Below, one piece after another: positions 1 through 6,157 of a stretch of 6,183 nt of DNA. The notes under the pieces are model-generated. The model ran no database searches. It was not told the DNA's origin and saw only the letters and a list, made by a program, of their open reading frames with translations. Position numbers and translations under genes: made by a program. This DNA comes from an uncultured Eubacteriales bacterium (GTDB taxonomy: Bacteria; Bacillota_A; Clostridia; Lachnospirales; Lachnospiraceae): NCBI GenBank assembly GCA_900321365.1, contig ONVT01000172.1, positions 1 to 6,183 on the forward strand, read 5' to 3'. Within the stretch, counting starts at the first letter, position 1; each line of letters opens with the position of its first letter.

Positions 1-150
1 CCTCATGCCCAAAACCGCGGTATATGCGGTTAAACTAAGCGCTTTCCGGCGCTGACGCTTGGAAATCGCTAAGGTTAACCAGTATATCTCATCGCAGATG
101 ATGGTTTTTCAACATCTTTTCCAGCCAGACCCTCAGTGATTGCTGAGTGA
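1..150. other. Gene-free stretch downstream of the SGNH hydrolase, weak hairpins only
   Basis: No coding region is supported here. Downstream of the hydrolase stop the minus-strand transcript could form three modest hairpins: CTCAG/CTGAG at 132-147 (6-base loop), a 10-position stem with one mismatch at 38-47 with 61-70 (13-base loop) followed by TTAGTTTAA, and AACCGC/GCGGTT at 13-31 (7-base loop) whose 3' arm runs into a four-T stretch. The last two are the only candidates for a terminator of the hydrolase transcript and both are weak. An 8-bp palindrome GGTTAACC lies at 73-80. Confidence 0.35.
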
Positions 151-948
151 TCAGCCATCCACGACATTCATTCCCTGATACCTGATATTCCGGCCGAGCT
201 TCTTCATTACATACTTATAGACTTTCCGGGCGACGCATGTCGGATAATGTGTCCCATCCTTCGTCTTGAATTTGCTGTTCTGAAGAATATAACTGTACCC
301 GCCGAGGCACCTGTCGGGAAACTCCTGATGCAACCTGTCGTTGAATATCTGCCTGTACTGATTCTTCTTCTCGCCGTCCACGCTCGAGCCGGATCCGGGC
401 AGAACATCAAGGAGCCAGATTTTCGCATTCGGGTATGCCTCGATCAGCCTTTTGTAGACATGCATGTAAACATCCATATTACATACATCATTGTTGCCCA
501 GCTCGATGATCACGTTTCCGTCCGGACGGGCGTCGAGGTAAGAACGGATCGTGAGCAGGCACGCCTGCTTGCCGTCCCTTTCCATCCCGAACCACCTGGA
601 TCCCGCGCCCGGGGCTGCTTCAAAATAAGTCTTGCTGTCCTTTACGCTTTTCCGTATCCTGTTGGTCCGGGATGCTCCGACATACAGGTATTTATACTTC
701 TTCAGTTTTGTGCTGGGGACAACCGGCTCCTCCATCGCGGCGTCAGCCAGATCACAGCGCTGCTGGATGGTCATCTGAATAGCGTCATCTTCATAATAGA
801 ATCCTGTCAGCTCCTGGATCATCCGGGAAAGCTCACTCTGTTCATCGTCCAGAGCCTCTTCGGCCAAAACGCAGGATGTCTGTAAAAATGACAAAAACAG
901 CGCTCCCATCAAAACAAGATGAAGCGCACGCAATAATCCCCTTCTCAT
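151..948 (-). CDS. Secreted SGNH/GDSL-type hydrolase (probable surface glycan esterase)
   Basis: A 265-residue protein with a cleavable-looking signal peptide: basic MRR, a hydrophobic core at residues 8-23 and a probable signal peptidase I site after Val-Leu-Ala29. The SGNH blocks appear in order: VGASRT at 90-95 (likely nucleophile Ser93), Gly in GAGSRW at 114-119, GNND at 151-154 (Asn153), and DGTHY at 231-235 (Asp231, His234). All four catalytic-type residues are present, so the enzyme is probably active. The family includes carbohydrate O-acetylesterases and some acyltransferases; the substrate cannot be read from the sequence. Residues 30-80 are a hydrophilic, acidic spacer before the catalytic domain. 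The start is supported by AGGGGAG 8 bases upstream, and the gene has its own promoter. It lies downstream of a glycosyltransferase and two GT-C-like membrane proteins, which suggests it trims or modifies the glycan they build. The fold assignment is firm; the role is inferred. Confidence 0.88.
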   Translation of the reverse strand: MRRGLLRALHLVLMGALFLSFLQTSCVLAEEALDDEQSELSRMIQELTGFYYEDDAIQMTIQQRCDLADAAMEEPVVPSTKLKKYKYLYVGASRTNRIRKSVKDSKTYFEAAPGAGSRWFGMERDGKQACLLTIRSYLDARPDGNVIIELGNNDVCNMDVYMHVYKRLIEAYPNAKIWLLDVLPGSGSSVDGEKKNQYRQIFNDRLHQEFPDRCLGGYSYILQNSKFKTKDGTHYPTCVARKVYKYVMKKLGRNIRYQGMNVVDG

Positions 949-956
949 ACAATAAT

Positions 957-963
957 CTCCCCT
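957..963 (-). promoter_or_regulatory. Ribosome binding site of the SGNH hydrolase gene
   Basis: On the minus strand AGGGGAG lies 8 bases upstream of the ATG at 948, a good match to the anti-Shine-Dalgarno sequence at normal spacing. It fixes the start at 948 rather than at the internal Met14, which would cut away half of the signal peptide. Confidence 0.75.
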
Positions 964-1039
964 CTTATGCCGGCAGAACCTGCCCTTATCCAGGTATCTG
1001 CCCGCTTTGTTCCCCTTATTTCTCCCTGGAACTTCCGCT

Positions 1040-1069
1040 ATTATACATGATATTCGATTCCAATGTCAA
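1040..1069 (-). promoter_or_regulatory. Consensus sigma-A type promoter for the SGNH hydrolase gene
   Basis: On the minus strand a perfect -35 box TTGACA (1064-1069) is followed, after an 18-bp spacer (1046-1063), by a perfect -10 box TATAAT (1040-1045). Transcription should start near 1033, giving a leader of about 85 bases before the ATG at 948. The leader can form a small hairpin (GGCAG/CTGCC, 972-984) and contains a 6-bp inverted pair (989-994 with 1025-1030); neither looks like a known riboswitch. Both hexamers being exact at near-ideal spacing makes this the best supported regulatory site in the window. Confidence 0.85.
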
Positions 1070-1107
1070 AGCTCTTTGAACCAGCGCGCCAGGTGATCCA
1101 ACCGCGG

Positions 1108-1147
1108 GTTACAGTTCAGGGGCTGCCTCCCGAGTCTGAACTGTAAC
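1108..1147. repeat. Perfect 12-bp intergenic inverted repeat, possible terminator without U-tract
   Basis: GTTACAGTTCAG (1108-1119) pairs perfectly with CTGAACTGTAAC (1136-1147) across a 16-base loop, in which GGG and CCC can add a short inner stem. It begins 9 bases after the glycosyltransferase stop codon and ends about 40 bases upstream of the hydrolase promoter, where an operon terminator would be expected. Neither strand has a run of T after the stem, so ordinary intrinsic termination is doubtful. It could instead be a transcript-stabilising hairpin, a factor-assisted terminator, or a copy of a dispersed palindromic element. Confidence 0.8.
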
Positions 1148-1156
1148 GGCAGGTCC

Positions 1157-1981
1157 TTACTTGAACAGTTCCCTGCCGTAGAGGATATAGTGCACCGCCC
1201 TGTTTTTCCTGCCCAGCCTGTCGATCCGGTTCACCAACGCCCGCCCGGGCTTCGAAGCGGGCATGACCTTAATGGTCTTGTTCCGCTTCAGATACCCCCA
1301 GTTCCTGCGCAGAAGCCCGGTGTATCCCCGGCAGCAGGGCGCGCAGATATACTTCAGCTTATGGGCGTACGAGCGGCTCATTTCCCTGAAACCGCGATGA
1401 AGCTTTTCATTGTGGATGCCGTCCGACCGGTGATACATCTTAGCTTCGCATACCCAGACCCTGCCGCCGCAAAGCTTTGTCCTCAGGCACTGCTCGACCG
1501 CGTAGAGGTGCCAGTCCGGGCACACCTTTTCATCAAACAGTTCTTTTTGAAAATGCTCTGAATGCCCTCCAAACAGGCACTCGTCTACGGTCTCGCATTC
1601 CTCAAGACCGCTCACGCCGTATTTTCCCGCAGGCCTCTTGTCGGCTTTTCCATGGCTGATCGTTGTATAGCTGGAGAATACCCCCATCCTCGATCCCGCG
1701 ACACCAATTATGTCATCCTTCCCGGTCTGTGAAATATAGTCCGCAAGGCTCCTGATGCAGTCAGGGCTCTCCAATACCATGTCCTGATGGGAATAGATCA
1801 CGTAAGGGGTAGACAGGCTGGGGGCAACGCTGTTGAACGCGGCCGCACAGGATGAAAATGCCGATTCCGTATTGTCGATCCCGATCAGCACCGGCTCTTC
1901 CGACTGCTCCTGCAACTGTTTCCGGAAACCGTCGAACTGCTCACGGTCATTGTAGCAGCAGACAACTGTCATTCGGTTCAT
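1157..1981 (-). CDS. GT2-type glycosyltransferase (Glyco_tranf_2_5 / StrF-like)
   Basis: A 274-residue soluble protein with no signal peptide or membrane segment, so it should act in the cytoplasm or at the inner membrane face. The N-terminus TVVCCYND (5-12) is the first beta strand of a GT-A fold. YSHQDMVL (63-70) holds the acidic HQD motif that in this family occupies the DxD-like nucleotide-sugar and metal position. Further conserved-looking blocks are TVDECLFG (131-138), FDEKVCPDWHLYAVEQCLR (149-167) and YHRSDG (183-188). This pattern matches the small GT2-like group (Pfam Glyco_tranf_2_5) common in surface polysaccharide loci; the sugar transferred cannot be read. The C-terminal third is strongly basic, suiting membrane association. 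An in-frame ATG at 2041 would add 20 residues, but AAGGGTG lies 5 bases upstream of the ATG at 1981, and the longer form would begin inside a GC-rich hairpin. Start 1981 is therefore preferred. Probably co-transcribed with the two membrane protein genes upstream. Confidence 0.85.
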   Translation of the reverse strand: MNRMTVVCCYNDREQFDGFRKQLQEQSEEPVLIGIDNTESAFSSCAAAFNSVAPSLSTPYVIYSHQDMVLESPDCIRSLADYISQTGKDDIIGVAGSRMGVFSSYTTISHGKADKRPAGKYGVSGLEECETVDECLFGGHSEHFQKELFDEKVCPDWHLYAVEQCLRTKLCGGRVWVCEAKMYHRSDGIHNEKLHRGFREMSRSYAHKLKYICAPCCRGYTGLLRRNWGYLKRNKTIKVMPASKPGRALVNRIDRLGRKNRAVHYILYGRELFK

Positions 1982-1986
1982 CTTTT

Positions 1987-1993
1987 CACCCTT
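1987..1993 (-). promoter_or_regulatory. Ribosome binding site that decides the glycosyltransferase start
   Basis: On the minus strand AAGGGTG is followed by 5 bases (AAAAG, 1986-1982) and the ATG at 1981. The alternative in-frame ATGs at 2041, 2005 and 1996 lack a properly spaced purine-rich site. This supports the 274-residue form over the 294-residue one. Confidence 0.6.
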
Positions 1994-2028
1994 CATATGC
2001 CTCATTCCAAGCGGTACGTTACAAGTGC

Positions 2029-2060
2029 CACCCCGCCTCATTCGCGGAGGTGGCGGGGTG
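2029..2060. repeat. GC-rich 9-bp hairpin between the DUF2142-like and glycosyltransferase genes
   Basis: CACCCCGCC (2029-2037) pairs perfectly with GGCGGGGTG (2052-2060) across a 14-base loop. In the minus-strand transcript it forms about 30 bases after the DUF2142-like stop and about 47 bases before the glycosyltransferase start. The bases after the stem on the minus strand (GCACTTGTAACG) are not a U-tract, so it is more likely a stabilising or attenuating intercistronic structure than an intrinsic terminator. An alternative pairing of CCTC (2036-2039) with GAGG (2047-2050) is possible. Confidence 0.75.
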
Positions 2061-2089
2061 AGACTTCTATCGGCTATACCCGGAACAGA

Positions 2090-4456
2090 TCATCGCACAA
2101 CTGCAACGACACTGAGAACCGTCAGCACTTCCACAACCATCATCGCCATCGCCGCTGACCGCGAATGCGTCCTGTCGACACGCAGGATCCGGGTGGTTGC
2201 TCCGAGGAAAAACAGGATCGCAAATCCTATGAAGTACCTTCCCTGAACGCCGTCAATCGCGTTGTCCGCCGTGGTCGACCAGGCAAGCAGCATGGAGAAC
2301 ATGATCAGGAGGATATCCAGAATACCCGTCCCGAGAAGGACTGCTCTCCACGACCGGCCCGAACAGAAACGATCCCCTTCGGTATGCGCAAGGACAATCG
2401 TGCCAAACAGAAATGCGATCGGGTAGAGCCGGTTCACCTTGATATCCAGCCAGGAGAGGTAACCTCCCATCAGGCCGTTCAGGTAATCATATCCCTTCTC
2501 CTGGAATGTCGCCCAGTACTTATAGATGACATCCATCGGATGCGAGAGCAGCCAGGCCAGGGAATATCCTTCCCCGCCGTTGATGTCGGTGGATTCCAGC
2601 AGCGGCGCCAGAAAATCCCGAACCATCCTTCCAAAGAAAAATGCGCACGCGACAATGATCACAGCCGCCACTGCAATGAAGATGATCCTCCTTCGCGCCG
2701 TATTCCTGCCGGATCCGGTCCCTGTTGAGGCGGTTCTTCGAGCATCTGAATCTGTGGAACCGGCTCTCTGGATTTCGGAATCTGCGGAACCTGTTTTCTG
2801 GGCATCAGACTCTGCAAAACCGCGCTTCTCTTCACTGCTTCTTCTCACGTATCGGAAGACGGCAACGATCAGCAGGATGCAGAGCGGCAGGTAAACCCCG
2901 CCTTTCGTCTGGGCAAAGTACAGTGTCAGAACCGCGGCTGTAATTACTACTGCAATTATGTTGATATTTCTTCTCGCTGTCATCAAAGCACCTGAACAAG
3001 CAACCTTCATACCTGCAGTGTCTCCCGTAACAGCCTTCTCTCTGGCACCTTCTTTTTTTCCTGAGGTTTCCTTCTCCCTGACTCTGCCGGCATTCCCTGC
3101 AGCAGCCTCGTACAGATTCAGGCAGCAGGCGACGAACAGGATGATCGCGCCGTTGAGCAGCGAATCATAAGAGGAGGAGGCGCCCTGCTGAATCGCGATC
3201 GGAAGAAGCATTAGCATAGCGGCGGCATTTTTCCCGTAGGGCAGAAGCCGGATTGCGATGAAGCTCAGAAGAGCGAAGACGATGAGACTGAAATACCGGC
3301 CCAGCGTCAGCGTCAGAAGGCTCGAGAACCCCAGGAGACGCCCGAGGCTGATGCCAAGCGCGCAGGGGATATAATTGACGGCAGGAACCATCTTGCCAAC
3401 GTCGGAGTAGCGCGCTTCCGTCAGCTCTTTTTCCTCCGCGTCAGGACGGTCAAATAGATGCTTTGCCATCTGCATGTAGCTGTTGCTCTCGAGCGTATTT
3501 CCCATCAGGTCCGCCTGGAGAACGTCGCATCGGCGCTTGTAAATGGTCTCGCCCGGCTTCCCGGTGTCCTCCACGCCGAGGATCCTGTTTGAGTACTTGT
3601 AGGCGTTTTCCATGTGAATGTTCTCATCCGGCACGCTGTACGCGGGAATGAGAACGCAGAAGACCGCGCCGAGAACCAGCGCAAGGGGCAGGAACACTTC
3701 GTGGAGCTGGCGGCCGCGGCAGATCAGGAGCCACCAGGTCAGAAGCGAAAACACCAGAAGCACCACGCACAGAAGGATATAAGGACCCTTCAGACCCTGG
3801 CCGTCGGAATAGGTGATATAACTGAGCAGATTGATCCTCTCGGTTTCATCTCCATTGTACGAAATGACCAGTCCTTGCCGGATATTGGCCGTGATATGAA
3901 TCTTCAGGCTCAGAACAGTGCCCTCAGTCGTAAGATGGAAGGTCAGCGGGCGGTTGAGTGTACCAGCGTACGCACTGCCTGTGACAGTGCCGGCTGCTGC
4001 CCCGCTGTCTGCTGAAACGCTGTCCGCAGTTGTGCCTGGTATGGTCACACTGTCTGACACCCTCAGTTTCAGAATCTCATCTTCTCCGAGAGATGATACC
4101 GGATAGGTTTCCTCCGCCAGAAGATCCCCGGTTTCCGTGTCCGTCAGGGAAGCTTTCAGGAAGCCTCTCAGGTCATTTCCCTCCACGCCTGCCACGGTAA
4201 ATCCAATCGTCTTTACATCCGGCAGCGTGCACAGGAAATTTTCGGAAACAGCAGGCTGCTTCTGCGAGAGAGTCACCTGGAATTCCTCTGCCCTCTTATG
4301 GACAGACGACAGGGTCAGCTTCACCGGCTTGTAGATGATGTCCATCATCTGCGCTTTGTAGGTCAGAAAAAACACAGCAAGAAGCACGAGCACAAGAATG
4401 CCCGCACCAGCTACATGAAATTTGTTAATCTTGCCTTTCATAATACCAATCATCAT
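2090..4456 (-). CDS. DUF2142-like polytopic membrane protein, predicted GT-C type glycosyltransferase
   Basis: A 788-residue protein with about 13-14 membrane segments. TM1 (17-33) is followed by an extracytoplasmic, beta-rich domain (about 35-222, with a Ser/Ala/Gly/Thr-rich stretch at 141-166), then TM2 (226-246), TM3 (254-273) and the remaining bundle. DUF2142 hallmarks are visible: VPDENIHMENAYK (275-287), QQGASSSYD (423-431), TKGGVYLP (517-524) and DGVQGRYF (735-742). Asp277-Glu278 fall just after TM3, the place where GT-C enzymes carry a catalytic acid in the first large outer loop. No biochemical function is established for the family as far as I know; a lipid-linked sugar transferase is inferred. 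Two hydrophilic loops (452-495 and 537-589) interrupt the bundle, both flanked by Arg clusters that predict a cytoplasmic position; the second contains 10-residue repeats. The start is uncertain: ATGs at 4456, 4453 and 4441 are all possible and none has a clear Shine-Dalgarno sequence. It lies 57 bases downstream of the DUF6020-like gene, consistent with one operon. Confidence 0.85.
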   Translation of the reverse strand: MMIGIMKGKINKFHVAGAGILVLVLLAVFFLTYKAQMMDIIYKPVKLTLSSVHKRAEEFQVTLSQKQPAVSENFLCTLPDVKTIGFTVAGVEGNDLRGFLKASLTDTETGDLLAEETYPVSSLGEDEILKLRVSDSVTIPGTTADSVSADSGAAAGTVTGSAYAGTLNRPLTFHLTTEGTVLSLKIHITANIRQGLVISYNGDETERINLLSYITYSDGQGLKGPYILLCVVLLVFSLLTWWLLICRGRQLHEVFLPLALVLGAVFCVLIPAYSVPDENIHMENAYKYSNRILGVEDTGKPGETIYKRRCDVLQADLMGNTLESNSYMQMAKHLFDRPDAEEKELTEARYSDVGKMVPAVNYIPCALGISLGRLLGFSSLLTLTLGRYFSLIVFALLSFIAIRLLPYGKNAAAMLMLLPIAIQQGASSSYDSLLNGAIILFVACCLNLYEAAAGNAGRVREKETSGKKEGAREKAVTGDTAGMKVACSGALMTARRNINIIAVVITAAVLTLYFAQTKGGVYLPLCILLIVAVFRYVRRSSEEKRGFAESDAQKTGSADSEIQRAGSTDSDARRTASTGTGSGRNTARRRIIFIAVAAVIIVACAFFFGRMVRDFLAPLLESTDINGGEGYSLAWLLSHPMDVIYKYWATFQEKGYDYLNGLMGGYLSWLDIKVNRLYPIAFLFGTIVLAHTEGDRFCSGRSWRAVLLGTGILDILLIMFSMLLAWSTTADNAIDGVQGRYFIGFAILFFLGATTRILRVDRTHSRSAAMAMMVVEVLTVLSVVAVVR
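2711..2830. repeat. Degenerate 30-bp tandem repeat inside the DUF2142-like gene
   Basis: Three 30-bp units (2741-2770, 2771-2800, 2801-2830) match each other at about 18-21 of 30 positions. A fourth, more diverged unit lies at 2711-2740. Being a multiple of three, the unit encodes 10-residue repeats at residues 543-582, with core units such as QKTGSADSEI and QRAGSTDSDA. The pattern alternates Ser/Asp/Glu with Gln/Lys/Arg. It lies in a loop between membrane segments ending near 536 and starting near 591. Changes in copy number would keep the reading frame. Confidence 0.8.
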
Positions 4457-4466
4457 ACATCATCTG

Positions 4467-4532
4467 AGGATCTGTTCAGAAACAGCTTATGTATCCTGCG
4501 CAATCTTCACAGGTTATTTCTGAACAGCTCCT
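4467..4532. repeat. 11-bp inverted repeat spanning the DUF6020-like stop codon
   Basis: CTGTTCAGAAA (4472-4482) pairs perfectly with TTTCTGAACAG (4517-4527), and after one mismatch AGGA (4467-4470) pairs with TCCT (4529-4532). The intervening loop is 34 bases. The right arm is coding: it encodes the last residues (Ala-Val-Gln-Lys) of the DUF6020-like protein immediately before its stop. The left arm lies about 16 bases upstream of the first possible DUF2142-like start and can also fold on itself (CTGTT/AACAG, 4472-4485). There is no U-tract. It could couple or limit translation of the downstream gene, or be a remnant of a palindromic element. Confidence 0.7.
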
Positions 4533-6157
4533 GAAAAGCTGTCAGCAGAGCGCGGACGGGAGTATCTCTCGAGTGTCACGCATATGAAGAGAGGCAGCGC
4601 AGTGAGGGCAGGCATGGAATAGCGGATGCTGCCGCAGATCGGCGACGCGCAGCAGATCGCAAAGACAAGAAGCGGGAACACGAAAATGAGAACGTGTTTT
4701 CTGCTCTTTTTTTTGCGCAGGACGGCGCCCAGCAGGATCAGGTAGCACCAGTAATAAGAGGCCGCCGCCATGAAAATCCGAAGCGGGAATACTCTGCGCC
4801 AGAATCGCACATAGGAAAGAGCCATTGCTTCGAATTTTTCCGGCAGGATGCGCGTGGCAAATGCCCTCCCCGCCTTGTTGTTGTCAGAGATATACATACC
4901 GAGAGTTTCATCCCGTATGTAGACCGGATCCGTATAGCCGAACACAAAATTCATTGTCGCTTCGACATAGGTCAATGGGTCTTCCTTCAGTTTCTGAGCC
5001 CACAGGCCGAAGAACCTCATCCAATCCTGCTTCGTCGCTTTATTCCTGCTGTGGTTCTTGATCGAGTTGGAGTGAGTGGGATCATAGCGTTCCGCCATTC
5101 CGTCATACTTCACAACCGCGTCGATAACGGCAATCTCTTCGGGGGTCATTTCATCCTCATGCTTCATGACATATCGACCGATCTGCATGAGAGGGATGCT
5201 GAGAGCCTCTGTCTGCCTGTCCGAGTGAAGGTGCAGGACGCGCTTCACAAACATGCGCTCTGAGACAGCGAGCAGAAGGACCAGGATGAAACAGAGAAGG
5301 ACGCGCCGCCGCTGCTCTTTTCCTTCGACCAGAAAGATCAGGACAAAGAGTGTCGGGATAACGAGGTACAGCGCGTCGTGGCGCTGCATGCAGGCAAGTG
5401 TCCCGAACACAACAAGGACCAGCTTCGTGTATTTCTGCTCGTCCCGGAACAGGATCCTGACATAGGAGAGCAGGAACAGCGCGAGGTAGGACAGGTAGAA
5501 TGCGTCCTTCCCGAGTGAGCACATGTACGCGGGAAAAACCGGCACGAGCCCGAAGAACAGAAGCGATATAACGCTCAGCACGCGGCTTCCTCTTCTGCGG
5601 TAAATATATGCGATCATGGACGCAAATGAAAATGCTCCCAGCAGATCCTGCGCCAGCACGCAGAGAAATGTGCCGAAGTTCTGTCCGCCAATCTGAAGGC
5701 CGACCCGGTAGATCGCGCCAAGTGTGATGGTGGCAAAGAATGGATGGTGCGTATTCCAGCTGCTGTAGTTGAGGAACATGCTCAGCTGGTTCGCCGGATC
5801 CGAAGGGATGTTGCCCGGAAGAAACCAGATTTGAAATGCCCCCCACATCAGCAGGAGCAGGAGCATTCGTATGAGGGCAGGATGGGCAATATCCGGACGG
5901 ATGGCAGAATCACTGCCGACGGCTGACCTGGAGCTCAGCGAATCCAGCCAGCGGTACAGAAGAGTCAGGAGAATAGAGAAGATAACCCAGAACAGGAGGA
6001 AAAACAGAACAGCCTTCCATGGCGCTTCCGTGATCAGGGAAAAGTCTGTCCTGAGCCGGAAACTTCTTCCGACAATCAGGAACAGCGAAAACACCGCGCC
6101 GAGAATAATCGCGGTGATACTGAATATATGGCGATTCTGGTCATGCTTGACTCTCAT
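4514..6157 (-). CDS. DUF6020-like polytopic membrane protein, predicted GT-C type transferase
   Basis: A 547-residue protein with about 13 hydrophobic segments: two N-terminal (11-31, 48-68), a bundle from about 95 to 300, a large hydrophilic region (about 301-455) and a C-terminal group (460-529). Blocks resembling the DUF6020 family are LPGNIPSDPANQLSMF (113-128), NTHHPFFATITLG (135-147), SLGKDAFY (214-221), QRHDALY (258-264), TEALSIPLMQIGRYVMKH (316-333) and SPICGSIRYSMP (505-516). An acidic residue in the first outer loop (Asp120) followed by a His-His-Pro motif is typical of GT-C type enzymes using polyprenyl-linked sugars; function is otherwise unknown. The start at 6157 is chosen because it gives a short charged N-terminus before the first membrane segment. 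The frame stays open to the window edge and the upstream AGAGGGCGGGA is only a moderate ribosome binding site, so a longer form cannot be excluded. The 3' end forms one arm of an inverted repeat with the following gap. Confidence 0.82.
   Translation of the reverse strand: MRVKHDQNRHIFSITAIILGAVFSLFLIVGRSFRLRTDFSLITEAPWKAVLFFLLFWVIFSILLTLLYRWLDSLSSRSAVGSDSAIRPDIAHPALIRMLLLLLMWGAFQIWFLPGNIPSDPANQLSMFLNYSSWNTHHPFFATITLGAIYRVGLQIGGQNFGTFLCVLAQDLLGAFSFASMIAYIYRRRGSRVLSVISLLFFGLVPVFPAYMCSLGKDAFYLSYLALFLLSYVRILFRDEQKYTKLVLVVFGTLACMQRHDALYLVIPTLFVLIFLVEGKEQRRRVLLCFILVLLLAVSERMFVKRVLHLHSDRQTEALSIPLMQIGRYVMKHEDEMTPEEIAVIDAVVKYDGMAERYDPTHSNSIKNHSRNKATKQDWMRFFGLWAQKLKEDPLTYVEATMNFVFGYTDPVYIRDETLGMYISDNNKAGRAFATRILPEKFEAMALSYVRFWRRVFPLRIFMAAASYYWCYLILLGAVLRKKKSRKHVLIFVFPLLVFAICCASPICGSIRYSMPALTALPLFICVTLERYSRPRSADSFSGAVQK

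Noticed and set aside
89..109. Plus-strand hairpin TCATC/GATGA followed by five T
   Set aside because: Only five weak base pairs around a three-base loop, with a gap before the T-run, and no plus-strand gene in the window to terminate.
868..883. Possible lipoprotein signal (LQTSC) in the SGNH hydrolase
   Set aside because: Position -3 before the Cys is Gln rather than Leu/Val/Ile, so the lipobox is poor; a signal peptidase I site after Val-Leu-Ala fits better.
247..885. Long plus-strand open frame of 212 codons opposite the SGNH hydrolase
   Set aside because: It is an antisense shadow: the minus-strand frame has a signal peptide, all SGNH blocks, a ribosome binding site and a promoter, whereas this frame shows no recognisable domain or start signal.
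13..1107. The 8-mer AACCGCGG occurring at 13-20 and 1100-1107, downstream of two genes
   Set aside because: Eight bases shared twice in 6 kb is compatible with chance and the flanking bases do not match.
1982..2089. Possible separate promoter for the glycosyltransferase (TTGTAA with a distant CATATG)
   Set aside because: Spacing and the second hexamer are poor, and transcription would begin at or beyond the ribosome binding site.
4694..5263. Plus-strand open frame of 189 codons opposite the DUF6020-like gene
   Set aside because: Antisense shadow without domain features or a convincing ribosome binding site; the same applies to 2165-2728.
5157..5846. Minus-strand open frame of 229 codons in another frame of the DUF6020-like gene
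   Set aside because: Its product is rich in Arg, Pro, Ala and Ser with no domain pattern, as expected from out-of-frame reading of a GC-leaning membrane protein gene.
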